Of a stretch of DNA of 64,000 nt, positions 47,484 through 57,606 are shown piece by piece (within the stretch, counting starts at the first letter, position 1; every line of letters begins with the position of its first letter). Position numbers and translations under genes: made by a program. The notes below the pieces were generated by a model, which saw only the letters and a list, made by a program, of their open reading frames with translations, did not search any database and was not told the origin of the DNA. The stretch comes from Kovacikia minuta CCNUW1 (GTDB taxonomy: Bacteria; Cyanobacteriota; Cyanobacteriia; Leptolyngbyales; Leptolyngbyaceae), in assembly GCF_020091585.1 (NCBI RefSeq), contig NZ_CP083582.1, positions 3,038,001 to 3,102,000 on the forward strand. Reading direction: 5' to 3'.

Positions 47484-47928
47484 TCATAAAATCATGCTTT
47501 TGATTGTATGACGCTTATTAGAAGTCAGCCCAACTGATTTACCGAATCGATCAAACCTTGCAACCGCTGTTGAGCTTCATGAACCGGGATCATAATCCTC
47601 CATTTATGGGTTCGGCAGGCTATGAAGAGGAATAGAAAATTTGATTGCCGCGCAAGTCAGTTGTACTTGTTACCTCTATTTAGAATCCAAACTGTCTAAC
47701 CAATTGTTAAGCTGTGTTGCGGGAATTTTGTGTGTCATGGAATACTGATATGCACGTAACTGGGTGAATGACTGCATATCAGGTAGAGTCAATGTTATAG
47801 GCGATCGGTTCCCACTAGGTAAGCTCTCGACAGGGATCGCGATCGGCTCTAGACTTAAGTTCTGGGGGCTTGTGCATCATTCGATACAAAACGCGGTACA
47901 ACAGATTGAAGGATTGGTGAGGTATTCC

Positions 47929-49764
47929 GTGCAACTACAACGGGTGGCTGTAAAACGGGTTTCTGGCGGTTATGCATTGATCGATAGTCTGAAGCGCCAC
48001 GGCGTTAAGCACATCTTTGGCTATCCTGGTGGGGCGATTTTGCCCATTTATGACGAGCTTTACCGGGCAGAAGCGGAAGGTGGGATTCAGCACATTCTGG
48101 TACGGCATGAACAGGGTGCTGCCCATGCTGCCGATGGTTACGCCCGTGCCACAGGTCAGGTTGGCGTTTGCTTTGGTACGTCTGGTCCAGGCGCGACCAA
48201 TCTGGTCACAGGGATTGCCACTGCCCATATGGACTCTATCCCAATGGTGGTGGTGACGGGTCAGGTACCTCGCCACGCGATCGGTAGCGACGCCTTTCAG
48301 GAAACCGACATTTATGGCATCTCGCTGCCCATTGTGAAGCACTCCTACGTGGTGCGTGATCCGAGAGAAATGTCGAGAATTGTCGCTGAGGCGTTCCACA
48401 TCGCCAGCACGGGTCGTCCTGGTCCCGTTTTGATCGATGTTCCCAAGGATGTGGCGCTGGAACTGTTTGATTATAAACCCGTCGAACCGGGAAATGTTAA
48501 ACTGCCGGGCTACCGTCCAACAGTGAAAGGGAATCCCCGTCAAATTTCTCAGGCATTAAGGCTGATTCGGAATGCAAATCAGCCGTTGCTCTATGTTGGA
48601 GGAGGCGCGATCGCTGCCAATGCCCATGCCGAAATCAAAGAATTGGCTGAACGTTTTAACCTCCCCGTGACGACCACGTTGATGGGTCTAGGTGCCTTTG
48701 ACGAACATCATTCCCTCTCCCTGGGCATGCTGGGTATGCATGGGACTGCCTATGCCAACTTTGCGGTGACTGAGTGCGATTTGTTGATTGCCGTTGGTGC
48801 CCGCTTCGACGATCGGGTAACGGGTAAGCTAGACGAATTTGCCTCCCGCGCCAAGGTCATTCATATCGATATCGATCCGGCTGAAGTCGGTAAGAACCGT
48901 GCTCCGGATGTTCCGATTGTAGGGGATGTGCGCCAGGTACTCATTGACCTGTTGCGGCGCAGCAAACAGGATGGGGATATGCGGGACCCAGAACGTAACC
49001 AACCCTGGCTCAACCGCATTGCCCGCTGGCAAGAGGACTATCCGCTGGAAGTTCCCCACTATCCTGATTCCCTTTCACCCCAGGAAGTGATTGTTGAGGT
49101 TGGGTTACAGGCTCCTAATGCTTACTACACCACTGATGTGGGTCAGCATCAGATGTGGGCGGCCCAATTTCTCAAATGTGGTCCCCGTCGCTGGATCTCC
49201 AGTGCGGGGTTGGGGACAATGGGCTACGGAGTGCCCGCTGCAATGGGCGCGAAAGTTGCCCTACCGGATGAAGAGGTCATCTGTATCAGTGGAGATGCCA
49301 GCTTCCAGATGAATCTTCAGGAATTGGGCACCCTGGCTCAGTACGGCATCAATATCAAGACCGTGATTATCAACAATGGCTGGCAGGGGATGGTGCGCCA
49401 GTGGCAAGAAGCCTTCTACGAAGAGCGCTATTCTTCGTCGAATATGCAGGCTGGGATGCCAGACATTATCAAATTGGCGGATGCTTATGGCATTAAGGGC
49501 ATGGTGGTTCGTTCCCGTGATGAGTTGAAGGGAGCGATCGCCCAAATGCTGGCGCACAAAGGTCCTGTCATTGTTGATATCCGGGTCAAGAAAGACGAGA
49601 ACTGTTACCCCATGGTTGCCCCTGGCAAGAGCAATTCCCAAATGATTGGCTTACCCCAACATAAAAAGTTGGATAAGGCAGCAGAACTCCTCTATTGCAG
49701 CAGTTGTGGCGCGAAAAATATTTCTACCAACAATTTCTGCCCAGAGTGTGGAACGAAGCTATAA
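47929..49764 (+). CDS. ilvB: Acetolactate synthase large subunit with a C-terminal zinc ribbon
   Basis: ThDP-dependent condensation of pyruvate in valine, leucine and isoleucine synthesis. About 611 residues: [20 protein letters not shown], catalytic Glu in [31 protein letters not shown]/middle domain, and ThDP/Mg motif [14 protein letters not shown] ... [16 protein letters not shown] at 47929 with GAGG 6 nt upstream gives the normal N-terminus; the frame opens at 47764. The C-terminus adds CSSCGAKN and CPECGTKL, a four-cysteine zinc ribbon not seen in enteric enzymes. 47484-47928 holds the promoter and no other gene. Confidence 0.95.
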   Translation: MQLQRVAVKRVSGGYALIDSLKRHGVKHIFGYPGGAILPIYDELYRAEAEGGIQHILVRHEQGAAHAADGYARATGQVGVCFGTSGPGATNLVTGIATAHMDSIPMVVVTGQVPRHAIGSDAFQETDIYGISLPIVKHSYVVRDPREMSRIVAEAFHIASTGRPGPVLIDVPKDVALELFDYKPVEPGNVKLPGYRPTVKGNPRQISQALRLIRNANQPLLYVGGGAIAANAHAEIKELAERFNLPVTTTLMGLGAFDEHHSLSLGMLGMHGTAYANFAVTECDLLIAVGARFDDRVTGKLDEFASRAKVIHIDIDPAEVGKNRAPDVPIVGDVRQVLIDLLRRSKQDGDMRDPERNQPWLNRIARWQEDYPLEVPHYPDSLSPQEVIVEVGLQAPNAYYTTDVGQHQMWAAQFLKCGPRRWISSAGLGTMGYGVPAAMGAKVALPDEEVICISGDASFQMNLQELGTLAQYGINIKTVIINNGWQGMVRQWQEAFYEERYSSSNMQAGMPDIIKLADAYGIKGMVVRSRDELKGAIAQMLAHKGPVIVDIRVKKDENCYPMVAPGKSNSQMIGLPQHKKLDKAAELLYCSSCGAKNISTNNFCPECGTKL

Positions 49765-49794
49765 AGCGGACTGAAAACTTTCTGTAGTGTGCTT

Positions 49795-50733
49795 ATGGTT
49801 TCAGTGCTGATTGCTTCTGCTGCTGATGCCGCTTATTTTGGTTGGCTCAACGATCTGATCACGTCCGTTCTGACCACCAGAGCATCTCTTCAACGCTCCC
49901 TCGATTATGATTTGGCGTTGGGCTGTTTTGATGTCGGACTAACGGAACAGCAGCAGCACTGGCTGCAACAAAATGGGGTTCAGTTAGTTGAACCGCTCTG
50001 GCACGTCATAGACGAAGAACAGAGCAAAGACATCACCCCCTTTCTCAGGGCACTTCTAGCAAAAGCATTTTTGTCAGAATACTTTCCTGGCTACGACATT
50101 TACCTCTGGATCGATGCTGACGCATGGGTACAGGATTGGAGAGCCATTGATTTGTTTGTGCAAGGTGCCCACGAGAGAAAGGGTTTGGCGATTGTTCCTG
50201 AACTGACTCGAAACAGCCCTGGATTTTACGGGCAGTTAGACACTGTTCTGCAATATCACCGTGAAATTCTAATTCGGCTCACTGATGAAGAAACTGCAAA
50301 CCAACTTTATCTTTATCCTCTGTTGAATCTGGGAGCCTATGCCTTACATAAAAATGCGCTCCACTGGATAAATTGGCAGTTATGCCTACAACGGATGCTC
50401 CAAGCTCATCCGCCGGAATTTATGATGGAAACTGTCTCCTTAGTCGTTGCTGCATACGGATGCGCAGGATTTGAGCAGATTGAGTTTTTACCTGCCTGGT
50501 GTAATTGGACGACCCATTCGATGACGCTGCCCTGTTGGGATAGGGAGCAAAGCTGTTTTGTCGAGCGCTACCTTCCCCGACATCCGATCGGTATCCTGCA
50601 TCTGAGTGGAATGAAGTATAAGAACGATTCAATTCAGGTCGTTCCTACAGTTCAAGGAGACCAGATTGAAATGAGTTTGCGTTATCCAAGAGAAAATAAT
50701 GCTTCAAACCCAGATGGAAGAGACAGCAGTTGA
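49795..50733 (+). CDS. Glycosyltransferase-like protein (GT-A fold)
   Basis: 312 residues. VSVLIASAADAAYFGWLNDL at the start and IYLWIDADAWVQDW, a DxD motif, near residue 105 fit a GT-A, GT8-like nucleotide-sugar transferase. LNLGAYALHKNALHWINW resembles the acceptor-side region. No polysaccharide genes are adjacent, so the product is unknown. It follows ilvB by 30 bp in the same direction. Confidence 0.65.
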   Translation: MVSVLIASAADAAYFGWLNDLITSVLTTRASLQRSLDYDLALGCFDVGLTEQQQHWLQQNGVQLVEPLWHVIDEEQSKDITPFLRALLAKAFLSEYFPGYDIYLWIDADAWVQDWRAIDLFVQGAHERKGLAIVPELTRNSPGFYGQLDTVLQYHREILIRLTDEETANQLYLYPLLNLGAYALHKNALHWINWQLCLQRMLQAHPPEFMMETVSLVVAAYGCAGFEQIEFLPAWCNWTTHSMTLPCWDREQSCFVERYLPRHPIGILHLSGMKYKNDSIQVVPTVQGDQIEMSLRYPRENNASNPDGRDSS

Positions 50734-50799
50734 AAAATAGACCTTGATTTACACAAACGAACGGGGAATTACCCGCTCGCTTACCAACTTTCGTCTTAT

Positions 50800-51237
50800 T
50801 TATAACGCTGACCCAAGTTGACTCAGGGTTCTTACGGCGTAAATCGATCCCATAGAGGCTTTACCTGTTTCAAACGGACAGTAGTGAATTTCAGTATTCC
50901 GCGAGTGAATTTCCATTCTCTCCACTTTTTGCTCACTATAGCCCTTGAAGTTACCAAATCCATAAGTAACTATTTCCGATACAACTACAGAGCCTAACTG
51001 TTCCTCTGTGGCGTACCATATACGACGAGTTGTGAAAAGCGTCCAGTTTGCTGGGTCAATATAGGAATAAAGGATTGGTAGCTCGCCCGCCTCAACTTTG
51101 CATACATGAGATAACTTTGTTTTCAGAATGGCGTCTCCCTCGTCCCACAACTGCGTATGAGTCCAAGTATTCATGTCCATGCTATGTCTACAAATTGCAG
51201 CCACGACGATGTCTTTGATGTTTTGGTCGGTTTTCAT
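50800..51237 (-). CDS. Hypothetical protein, possibly PH-like
   Basis: 145 residues, soluble, mostly beta. ANWTLFTTRRIWYATEEQLG and SEIVTYGFGNFKGYSEQKVE resemble bacterial PH-like domains by pattern only. It is 27 bp upstream of ruvA on the same strand, so the two could share a transcript. Function unknown. Confidence 0.55.
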   Translation of the reverse strand: MKTDQNIKDIVVAAICRHSMDMNTWTHTQLWDEGDAILKTKLSHVCKVEAGELPILYSYIDPANWTLFTTRRIWYATEEQLGSVVVSEIVTYGFGNFKGYSEQKVERMEIHSRNTEIHYCPFETGKASMGSIYAVRTLSQLGSAL

Positions 51238-51264
51238 ACTTGAGGCAGGATAAATACAGTGGAA

Positions 51265-51888
51265 CTATTGACTCAACCACGCGATCGCCTGACGAATCCA
51301 CTCCTCCGCATCGGCATTTTTGGCAAGAGTGGTGCTTTGTCCGACTGCCTGTAACGCTTTAGCAATTTCACTGTTGGTATAGCCCAAAGCCAGCAGGGTC
51401 ATTTCCACATCTTCTTGAATCGAAACCGCAGGTCCCGCTGAGGGGGCAGCGATAACGCCTGCTTCCTGTCGCCATTCTGCCAGTTTAGTTCGCAACTCCA
51501 GGGCAATCCGTTCTGCTGTTTTACTGCCTACACCAGGGGTTTTAGTAAGGGCGCGGGTATTGCCAGAAACGATCGCCTGCACCAATCCCTGCAACCCCAA
51601 CGTATCCAGCAACGCCAGCGCCAGTTGAGGACCGATACCACTCACACTCACCAACTGACGGAACAAATCCCGCTCCGCTGAGGCACCAAACCCAAACAGC
51701 ACCACCAGATCTTCACGCAGGTGCAAATGGGTAAAGACTTGCACAAACTCTCCGATCGCAGGTAACTCCTGCACCAAACGCGGCACAATTTGAACGTCAT
51801 ACCCAACCTGATTCACCTCTAAGGTCAGGATCACCCTGCTCCCAGTTTTTTGGATGTTTGCAATGGTGCCTTTGAGGTAGCTGAGCAT
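51265..51888 (-). CDS. ruvA: Holliday junction helicase subunit RuvA
   Basis: 207 residues, normal length. Domain I starts MLSYLKGTIANIQKTGSRVI; domain II has two helix-hairpin-helix motifs (LVSVSGIGPQLALALLD and LTKTPGVGSKTAERIALEL); domain III (EMTLLALGYTNSEIAKALQ) binds RuvB. RuvA tetramers hold four-way junctions for RuvB. Just upstream lie two tandem repeat arrays that may sit in its leader. Confidence 0.96.
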   Translation of the reverse strand: MLSYLKGTIANIQKTGSRVILTLEVNQVGYDVQIVPRLVQELPAIGEFVQVFTHLHLREDLVVLFGFGASAERDLFRQLVSVSGIGPQLALALLDTLGLQGLVQAIVSGNTRALTKTPGVGSKTAERIALELRTKLAEWRQEAGVIAAPSAGPAVSIQEDVEMTLLALGYTNSEIAKALQAVGQSTTLAKNADAEEWIRQAIAWLSQ

Positions 51889-51900
51889 GGATAAAGGTTA

Positions 51901-52030
51901 TGGGGTGTGGGGTGTGGGGTGTGGGGTGTGGGGTGTGGGGTGTGGATTTGAATAGGGAAGGTGAGGGAGATGGGGAAGGTGAGGGAGATGGGGAAGGTGA
52001 GGGAGATGGGGAAGGTGAGGGAGATGGGGA
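51901..52030. repeat. Two tandem arrays upstream of ruvA
   Basis: GGGGTGT units repeated about six times (51901-51945), then GGGAAGGTGAGGGAGATG repeated four times (about 51955-52030). Copy numbers of such arrays vary between strains. A hairpin CGGGTTTC-TTCA-GAAACCCG follows at 52043-52062. Confidence 0.8.
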
Positions 52031-52217
52031 GATGGTTTTTATCGGGTTTCTTCAGAAACCCGTGTCTAACTCTCCCTTGACTCCCTTGCAGATCTGACAC
52101 AGAAATTTTGACAAATCCTTTTTATCCTTTATCCTTCATCCTTTCCCTAACACCTGACACCTACCACCTGCCTCCTCTAAAGTACAATGAGGAGCGTCGC
52201 GATCGCCCAACTTCCCT

Positions 52218-53177
52218 ATGACTAACTCGACCAAACCGGCCTGGGCTGGTGATGATCTGCTGTCCCGGTTTGTCAACATCCTGATCCAGACTAAGCCCAT
52301 CTATGCTGTGCTGAAGCAGCAGGCAAGACAGGTGTTAATTAAAACGGCAGAGAAAAATGGTGTGCTCTGGCGGAAAAATATTGAAGAATTGGAAGCGTCT
52401 GGGATTCGATCGCAATTACAGCAAATTACCAATCCAGATATTACCTACCCTGACTATTATCAATTGCCCTTCCATGCTTATGACCAGGGCAACCTGTGCT
52501 GGCAGGCAGCGTTTGAAGCAGAACCAGCCACCTATGCTATGGGGTTAAGGGTCTGGAAAGATAAACCCTTGACCTGGCAGGAGGCTCAGGTACGGCTCCG
52601 GGGAAGTTTTCACCAAGTTCTGGCAGCGCATGGCCCTCAAACTGTACAGGACATTTTGGACATCGGTTGCTCCGTTGGCATCTCTACGTTAGCGTTGCAC
52701 CGCTACTTTCAAGAACTTCAAAATAGACCGATTCAGACTGTTGGGTTGGATCTGTCGCCCTATATGCTGGCCGTTGCCCAGATGCGGGATGTTAACCAGG
52801 AGATTAAATGGCGACATGGCAAGGGAGAGGAAACCGGGTTGCCTGACTCCTCCTTTGATCTGATAACCCTACAATTTGTGATTCACGAATTACCTCGTTA
52901 CGCGACAGAAGCTATCTTTCGGGAAGCACTGCGGCTGCTACGCCCCGGTGGGTATCTGGCGATCGTGGACAATAACCCGAAATCTCCTGTCATTCAAAAC
53001 CTTCCACCCGTGCTATTTACCTTGATGAAAAGCACCGAACCCTGGTCAGATGACTACTACACCTTTGATGTGGAAGCCGCGATGCAGCGGATTGGGTTTG
53101 AACTCGTTATCACAACCGCAAGCGATCCACGCCATCGGACGATTTTAGCGCGGAAGCAATCGGCGAAAGGCAGTTAA
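52218..53177 (+). CDS. Class I SAM-dependent methyltransferase
   Basis: 319 residues. The SAM loop is ILDIGCSVGISTLALHRYF near residue 146, followed by VGLDLSPYMLAVAQMR and LPDSSFDLITLQFVIHELP; ALRLLRPGGYLAIVD is motif III. The N-terminal 130 residues are helical and specific to a cyanobacterial subgroup. Substrate unknown. It overlaps the aldo/keto reductase stop by 4 bp (convergent). Confidence 0.85.
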   Translation: MTNSTKPAWAGDDLLSRFVNILIQTKPIYAVLKQQARQVLIKTAEKNGVLWRKNIEELEASGIRSQLQQITNPDITYPDYYQLPFHAYDQGNLCWQAAFEAEPATYAMGLRVWKDKPLTWQEAQVRLRGSFHQVLAAHGPQTVQDILDIGCSVGISTLALHRYFQELQNRPIQTVGLDLSPYMLAVAQMRDVNQEIKWRHGKGEETGLPDSSFDLITLQFVIHELPRYATEAIFREALRLLRPGGYLAIVDNNPKSPVIQNLPPVLFTLMKSTEPWSDDYYTFDVEAAMQRIGFELVITTASDPRHRTILARKQSAKGS

Positions 53178-54211
53178 GGAGCAGGATTGGGATAGCGATC
53201 GTGAACTCTGTCAATTTCTGTCAGGATGTCTGGACTGAGCGTTACTTCGATACTGGCAAGATTTTCCTTGAGTTGATCGAGGCTGGTGGCACCGACGATC
53301 GCACTGGTAACAAACCAGCGTTGGCGGACAAATGCCAGCGCCAGGGTAGTAGGGCTGAGATGATATTGACGGGCGATCGCCGCATATCCAGCAACCGCCT
53401 CCATCACATTTGGTTTGAGATACCGCTGCCCAAATCCTGGGAATAGCGTCATGCGACCATTTACAGGACTGGCTTGCAGATATTTACCCGTCAAGTTTCC
53501 AAACCCAAGCGGGCTATAGGCCAGAAGTCCGAGTTTCTCCTGTAAACAGGTTTCCACCAGTGCCGTCTCGAATCCGCGGTTAATTAAGTTGTAGGCATTC
53601 TGAATCGAGATAATTTTAGGTAAGCCCAACAACCGGGCAGTATGGCAAAACTCCGCCACGCCCCAGGGGGTTTCGTTGCTAAGTCCGAGGTAGCGAATTT
53701 TTCCTGCCTGAATCAGGTCAGCAAATACGCTCAGTTGTTCGGCAATCGGGATGGTATTCCTGACCTGCTGAGGATTGTAGACCGTCTGCCCAAACAGGGG
53801 GACGTAGCGATCGGGCCAGTGGATTTGATAGAGGTCAATATAATCCGTTTGCAATCGTTGCAGGCTGTCATGGACGGCTTGCTCAATGTTGGCACGATCA
53901 ATCGCTTTCGGACCACCCCGAATCCAGTTCAGGTTGCGGGAAGGTCCTGCAATTTTGGTGGCAATAATCAGGCGATCGCGGTGCTGCCGTGCCAACCAAC
54001 TCCCCAGGTAAACTTCTGTCAATCCCTGGGTTTCAGCCTTAGCAGGAACGGGATACATTTCCGCGGCATCAATAAAATTAACTCCCTGGGCAACCGCATA
54101 GTCTAACTGTTGGTGGGCATCCTTCTCCGTGTTCTGTTGTCCATAGGTCATTGTCCCCAAACAAAGTTCTGAAACCTGAAGATCGCTTTCACCGAGTTGC
54201 CGATACTGCAT
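53174..54211 (-). CDS. Aldo/keto reductase, Tas-like
   Basis: 345 residues, (beta/alpha)8 barrel. Catalytic Asp in VNFIDAAEMYP with Tyr nearby, catalytic Lys in LIIATKIAGP and His in DLYQIHWPDRYVP; NADPH-binding YSPLGFGNLTGKYL and SAIVGATSLDQLKENL. Reduces carbonyls with NADPH. The closest named relative is E. coli Tas; the substrate is unknown. Confidence 0.93.
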   Translation of the reverse strand: MQYRQLGESDLQVSELCLGTMTYGQQNTEKDAHQQLDYAVAQGVNFIDAAEMYPVPAKAETQGLTEVYLGSWLARQHRDRLIIATKIAGPSRNLNWIRGGPKAIDRANIEQAVHDSLQRLQTDYIDLYQIHWPDRYVPLFGQTVYNPQQVRNTIPIAEQLSVFADLIQAGKIRYLGLSNETPWGVAEFCHTARLLGLPKIISIQNAYNLINRGFETALVETCLQEKLGLLAYSPLGFGNLTGKYLQASPVNGRMTLFPGFGQRYLKPNVMEAVAGYAAIARQYHLSPTTLALAFVRQRWFVTSAIVGATSLDQLKENLASIEVTLSPDILTEIDRVHDRYPNPAP

Positions 54212-54459
54212 GTTGTCGATTTTGAGTTGGAGGGAATCGGGGGTTAACGGGTGATGGGTAATGGTAATGGGTTGAAAAGCGATTGCCCAGTAGTTATTTG
54301 TCGATCATCATTCATCACGGGGCATTTGTATTTTTCGATCGCCTATTACCCATTACCAGCGTAGCTTTACACAAATTAGAAATAAAAACTGCCTTTGAAC
54401 CATTTGTAATATTTTGTAGTATGATTGTAATAACTATAGTCCTGTCCTAATTTCTAAAG

Positions 54460-55665
54460 ATGGCACCCGGCTACTTCAATCATTTCGAAGATTCTTCCAA
54501 CACCAGGAAATTTCAGGGGCAGGGGTTGCTGGGTGCTGGTTGGCGACCGTATTACCGTCAGATAGACCCCAAGTTTTTGACCGACTTACTGCTGGAGGAT
54601 ACCTCCGAATTTGCCCACAAAACCCTGAATCTGGTCAGCTATCTTGCTGATGCAACGGGTCGTCAAAACTACACCGGATGGGCAAATCTGATGAATTTGT
54701 TCTCGGCTGATACTCGCTACTACCTGGATGAGTTTTGGAACTATATTACGCCTGAGCCTCCAAGCCCAGATCACCGTTATGCAGACATTTTAAGCATTGA
54801 GACACCCATCAAACAGGTTGTGAGTCGGAATAGTATCGCGATCGATCACGTATTTAACTGCTTGCAAGAAATTACCATTCGCAAGATTCTTCAGCTTCTA
54901 GGACGCCCCAACCTGATCACCCAATACTATCTAGAGCGCTACTTCTATTACCCGGTTCAACAATTCCAGCATTGGGAGCGACTGGACGTAATTAATACCG
55001 TCCATGCCTACTGGCAAGAACACGAAATTTGGCTGCAAATCGACAGCCTGGGGAAAGAACGACGCCTGACTTTGATGGCACAGGATTTGGCCCCTCTCGT
55101 TCGAAAAGCGACCACTGGCGTTGCTGTCATGCTGAGTGGCTATCAGAGCCGGGTAGGGCAAATTCAAGCCCCCTATCCCATTCGAACCTTTCCGGAGGAT
55201 GTGCAGAATTTTACAGATGCGGTGCAGCAAGGGATTTTTGACCAATCCCAGTTGGCTGTTCTGGTGAGTGGCGAACCGGGCACAGGCAAAACTGCCTGGA
55301 CTCAGGCAGTTGCCAAAGAAATTTTGGTGCCCTTAGGCTATGTCGTGTTCATCCTGGACCACGATGCAGTTGAGAATTTTGTGCCCCCCACCTATCTTGA
55401 ACGGATTTGCCTGATCATCAATGAAGCGGATAATCTGGCTCAAAACCGGGCACTGGAAGCTGCTCAACGCAACAACAAGACGGAACACATTCTGAGTCTA
55501 TTAGATGGCACCTTGTACCAAAGTGTTATTGACCAAACTAACAGCCATCGGTCTCAAAAGCTGGTCGTGCTAATGACCTGCAACACAACCGAAAGGCTTG
55601 ATCCGGCAATTCTTCGTAAAGGAAGAATTGATCTCATCTGCGAGTTCACCCATCGGTTTGTTTAA
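54460..55665 (+). CDS. AAA-family ATPase, cyanobacterial type
   Basis: 401 residues. The N-terminal 250 residues are helical and unknown. The C-terminal AAA domain has Walker A SGEPGTGKTAW near residue 271, a Walker B-like ICLIINEADNLA and the sensor/Arg-finger part MTCNTTERLDPAILRKGRID. The Walker B acid pair is Asn-Glu instead of Asp-Glu. The gene is alone. An A8 run follows the stop, so the 3' end could be affected by an indel. Function unknown. Confidence 0.75.
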   Translation: MAPGYFNHFEDSSNTRKFQGQGLLGAGWRPYYRQIDPKFLTDLLLEDTSEFAHKTLNLVSYLADATGRQNYTGWANLMNLFSADTRYYLDEFWNYITPEPPSPDHRYADILSIETPIKQVVSRNSIAIDHVFNCLQEITIRKILQLLGRPNLITQYYLERYFYYPVQQFQHWERLDVINTVHAYWQEHEIWLQIDSLGKERRLTLMAQDLAPLVRKATTGVAVMLSGYQSRVGQIQAPYPIRTFPEDVQNFTDAVQQGIFDQSQLAVLVSGEPGTGKTAWTQAVAKEILVPLGYVVFILDHDAVENFVPPTYLERICLIINEADNLAQNRALEAAQRNNKTEHILSLLDGTLYQSVIDQTNSHRSQKLVVLMTCNTTERLDPAILRKGRIDLICEFTHRFV

Positions 55666-56168
55666 AAAAAAGGGCAAAACAAGCTTCCCGCATTGTATCC
55701 ACGGATTCGCTAAACCGCCATCCTCTGAGGGAGCAGTGCGTATGAGGATCACCGGGTTAGGTTGCTTGCCTGCCCTCGCAGTTCATTCACCTGTGATTTA
55801 AAGGTATCAGGGCGGTTTGTCAATCCTGTGTTTCAGTAGTGAAGTTGAAATGACAGGTTATGGGTAGCAGATGCCCAGTGCCCAGATGCCTGGTGCCAGA
55901 GAACAGGCTTTTAGAAAGGTTCTCTTTCAGAGAGCAGGATTCATTCTTCTGTGATAAGGGTGTTATCAAAAAGTCATATGTGCTATCTACATTTGGAGTG
56001 AGTAGGATAGGGTTAATGATGACTTTGAGTCGTTTCGGTAATTTCTCCTACATTTTGCGACGAAAATTTGTCATTCTTTGAACAAAACCCATAACAAGTA
56101 GTGCAACCAGCAGAACAGGTGTTTGACTCGAATCACTCTAACCTACTGAAAAACCCGACAGCATAACA
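55666..56168. other. Gene-free stretch before the HtrA gene
   Basis: I find no credible gene. Around 55869-55895 a CAGATGCC/CAGTGCC repeat is seen. The promoter of the HtrA gene lies at the right end. Confidence 0.4.
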
Positions 56169-57443
56169 ATGAAAACCCCAACTCATCATCAACCTGATTC
56201 CATTCATTTCTTCTGGAAGAAGTCGGCGATTTATCTGTTGCTCCCACTATTTGGCGCAGGAGCTGCGATCGCGGGCGATCGTCTGCTGTCTTCTGGTCTG
56301 GTGGCAACCGCTCCTGCCATCGCCCAAACAACGAGCAACCTGCCCCAGTCTCCATCAACCATTGCCCAGGCTCCTAACAGAAGCAGCGCGATTCTTAACT
56401 CTTCTGACCCTAATTTTGTGGTTAATGTTGTAGACCGGGTAGGACCTGCGGTTGTTCGAATTGATTCGGCTCGAACCGTTAAAAGTCGGACTCCAGCAAT
56501 TTTTAATGACCCTTTTTTCCGCCAGTTTTTTGGCTCCGATTTTCCCACCCCTCCCTCCACACGGGTTGAGCGGGGAACAGGGTCTGGGTTCATCATCCGA
56601 CCCGATGGGCTAATTTTAACTAATGCCCACGTAGTTGATGGGGTTGATAGTGTAACCGTAAAACTGACAGACGGGCGGGAATTAAAAGGCAAGGTGCTAG
56701 GAACTGACCCCTTAACGGATGTGGCGGTGGTCAAGGTACAAGCTTCAAGCTTACCGATTGTGAAGGTGGGTAATTCAGAACAGTTGAAACCAGGGGAGTG
56801 GGCGATCGCAATTGGGAATCCATTAGGACTGGATAATACCGTGACAGTCGGTATTATCAGTGGTACAGGTCGCAGGAGTTCTCAAATTGGAGTCTCTGAT
56901 AAGCGTGTTGGTTTCATCCAAACCGATGCCGCAATTAACCCTGGTAACTCTGGTGGTCCCCTGCTGAACCAGCGTGGAGAAGTGATTGGGATGAACACTG
57001 CCATTATTGGGGGTGCTCAGGGTTTGGGCTTTGCCATTCCAATCAACACGGCACAGCGCATTGCAGACCAGTTGATTGCCAAAGGCAAAATTGACCATCC
57101 CTACCTGGGAATTCAAATGACCACGCTGACCCCTGAACTCAGGAAGCAGATTAACAGCACTCCTAGTAGCAATATCACCGTTAAGGAAGACCGGGGCGTT
57201 GTGGTGATTGGGGTTATGCGAAATTCTCCTGCTGCCAGGGGAGGAATTAAGATTGGCGATGTGATCCAGAAAGTGAATGGTCGGGTTGTGAATACGGCGG
57301 ATGATGTTCAGCAAGCGGTGGAAAATAGTTCCGTTGGTGGCAACCTCCAGGTTGAGCTGAACCGCAATGGGCAATCCCAAACACTGTCGCTCCAACCCGG
57401 CGCATTTCCAACCAAAACTGCTCAGAGTGGACAGGATGAGTAG
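56169..57443 (+). CDS. HtrA/Deg-type serine protease with PDZ domain
   Basis: 424 residues. An N-terminal signal anchor (AIYLLLPLFGAGAAIAG) exports it. The trypsin-like domain has the triad His in LTNAHVVDGVD, Asp in DPLTDVAVVKV and Ser in NPGNSGGPLLN; one PDZ domain (GVVVIGVMRNSPAARGGIK and DVIQKVNGRVV) follows. Belongs to the cyanobacterial HhoA/HhoB/HtrA group, which degrades damaged periplasmic or lumenal proteins. Which paralogue cannot be decided here. Confidence 0.94.
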   Translation: MKTPTHHQPDSIHFFWKKSAIYLLLPLFGAGAAIAGDRLLSSGLVATAPAIAQTTSNLPQSPSTIAQAPNRSSAILNSSDPNFVVNVVDRVGPAVVRIDSARTVKSRTPAIFNDPFFRQFFGSDFPTPPSTRVERGTGSGFIIRPDGLILTNAHVVDGVDSVTVKLTDGRELKGKVLGTDPLTDVAVVKVQASSLPIVKVGNSEQLKPGEWAIAIGNPLGLDNTVTVGIISGTGRRSSQIGVSDKRVGFIQTDAAINPGNSGGPLLNQRGEVIGMNTAIIGGAQGLGFAIPINTAQRIADQLIAKGKIDHPYLGIQMTTLTPELRKQINSTPSSNITVKEDRGVVVIGVMRNSPAARGGIKIGDVIQKVNGRVVNTADDVQQAVENSSVGGNLQVELNRNGQSQTLSLQPGAFPTKTAQSGQDE

Positions 57444-57606
57444 GGGAGAAGGCAGAGGGTGATGGGGTAATGGGGCAGGGAGGGGAGGGGAAGATGGGGA
57501 AGACAAGGGGGAAATGCGGAATTTACCCTTTATCCTTTCTCTACCACCTGCTACCTATCCCCTTCTGCCTTTTCAAAACGAAGTCAATTCTCGCCAATTT
57601 TTTGCT

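Noticed and set aside
47935-48543. A 202-codon antisense frame inside ilvB
   Set aside because: It is opposite a highly conserved enzyme; its composition follows from ilvB codons.
51901-52030. Possible CRISPR array
   Set aside because: Units are contiguous tandem copies without unique spacers.
55598-55801. A 67-codon frame overlapping the AAA ATPase end as a lost C-terminal part
   Set aside because: The ATPase already ends after its Arg-finger region at a plausible length, and the extra sequence resembles no AAA tail.
56823-57506. A 227-codon antisense frame over the HtrA gene
   Set aside because: Shadow of the protease gene; starts in a repeat tract.
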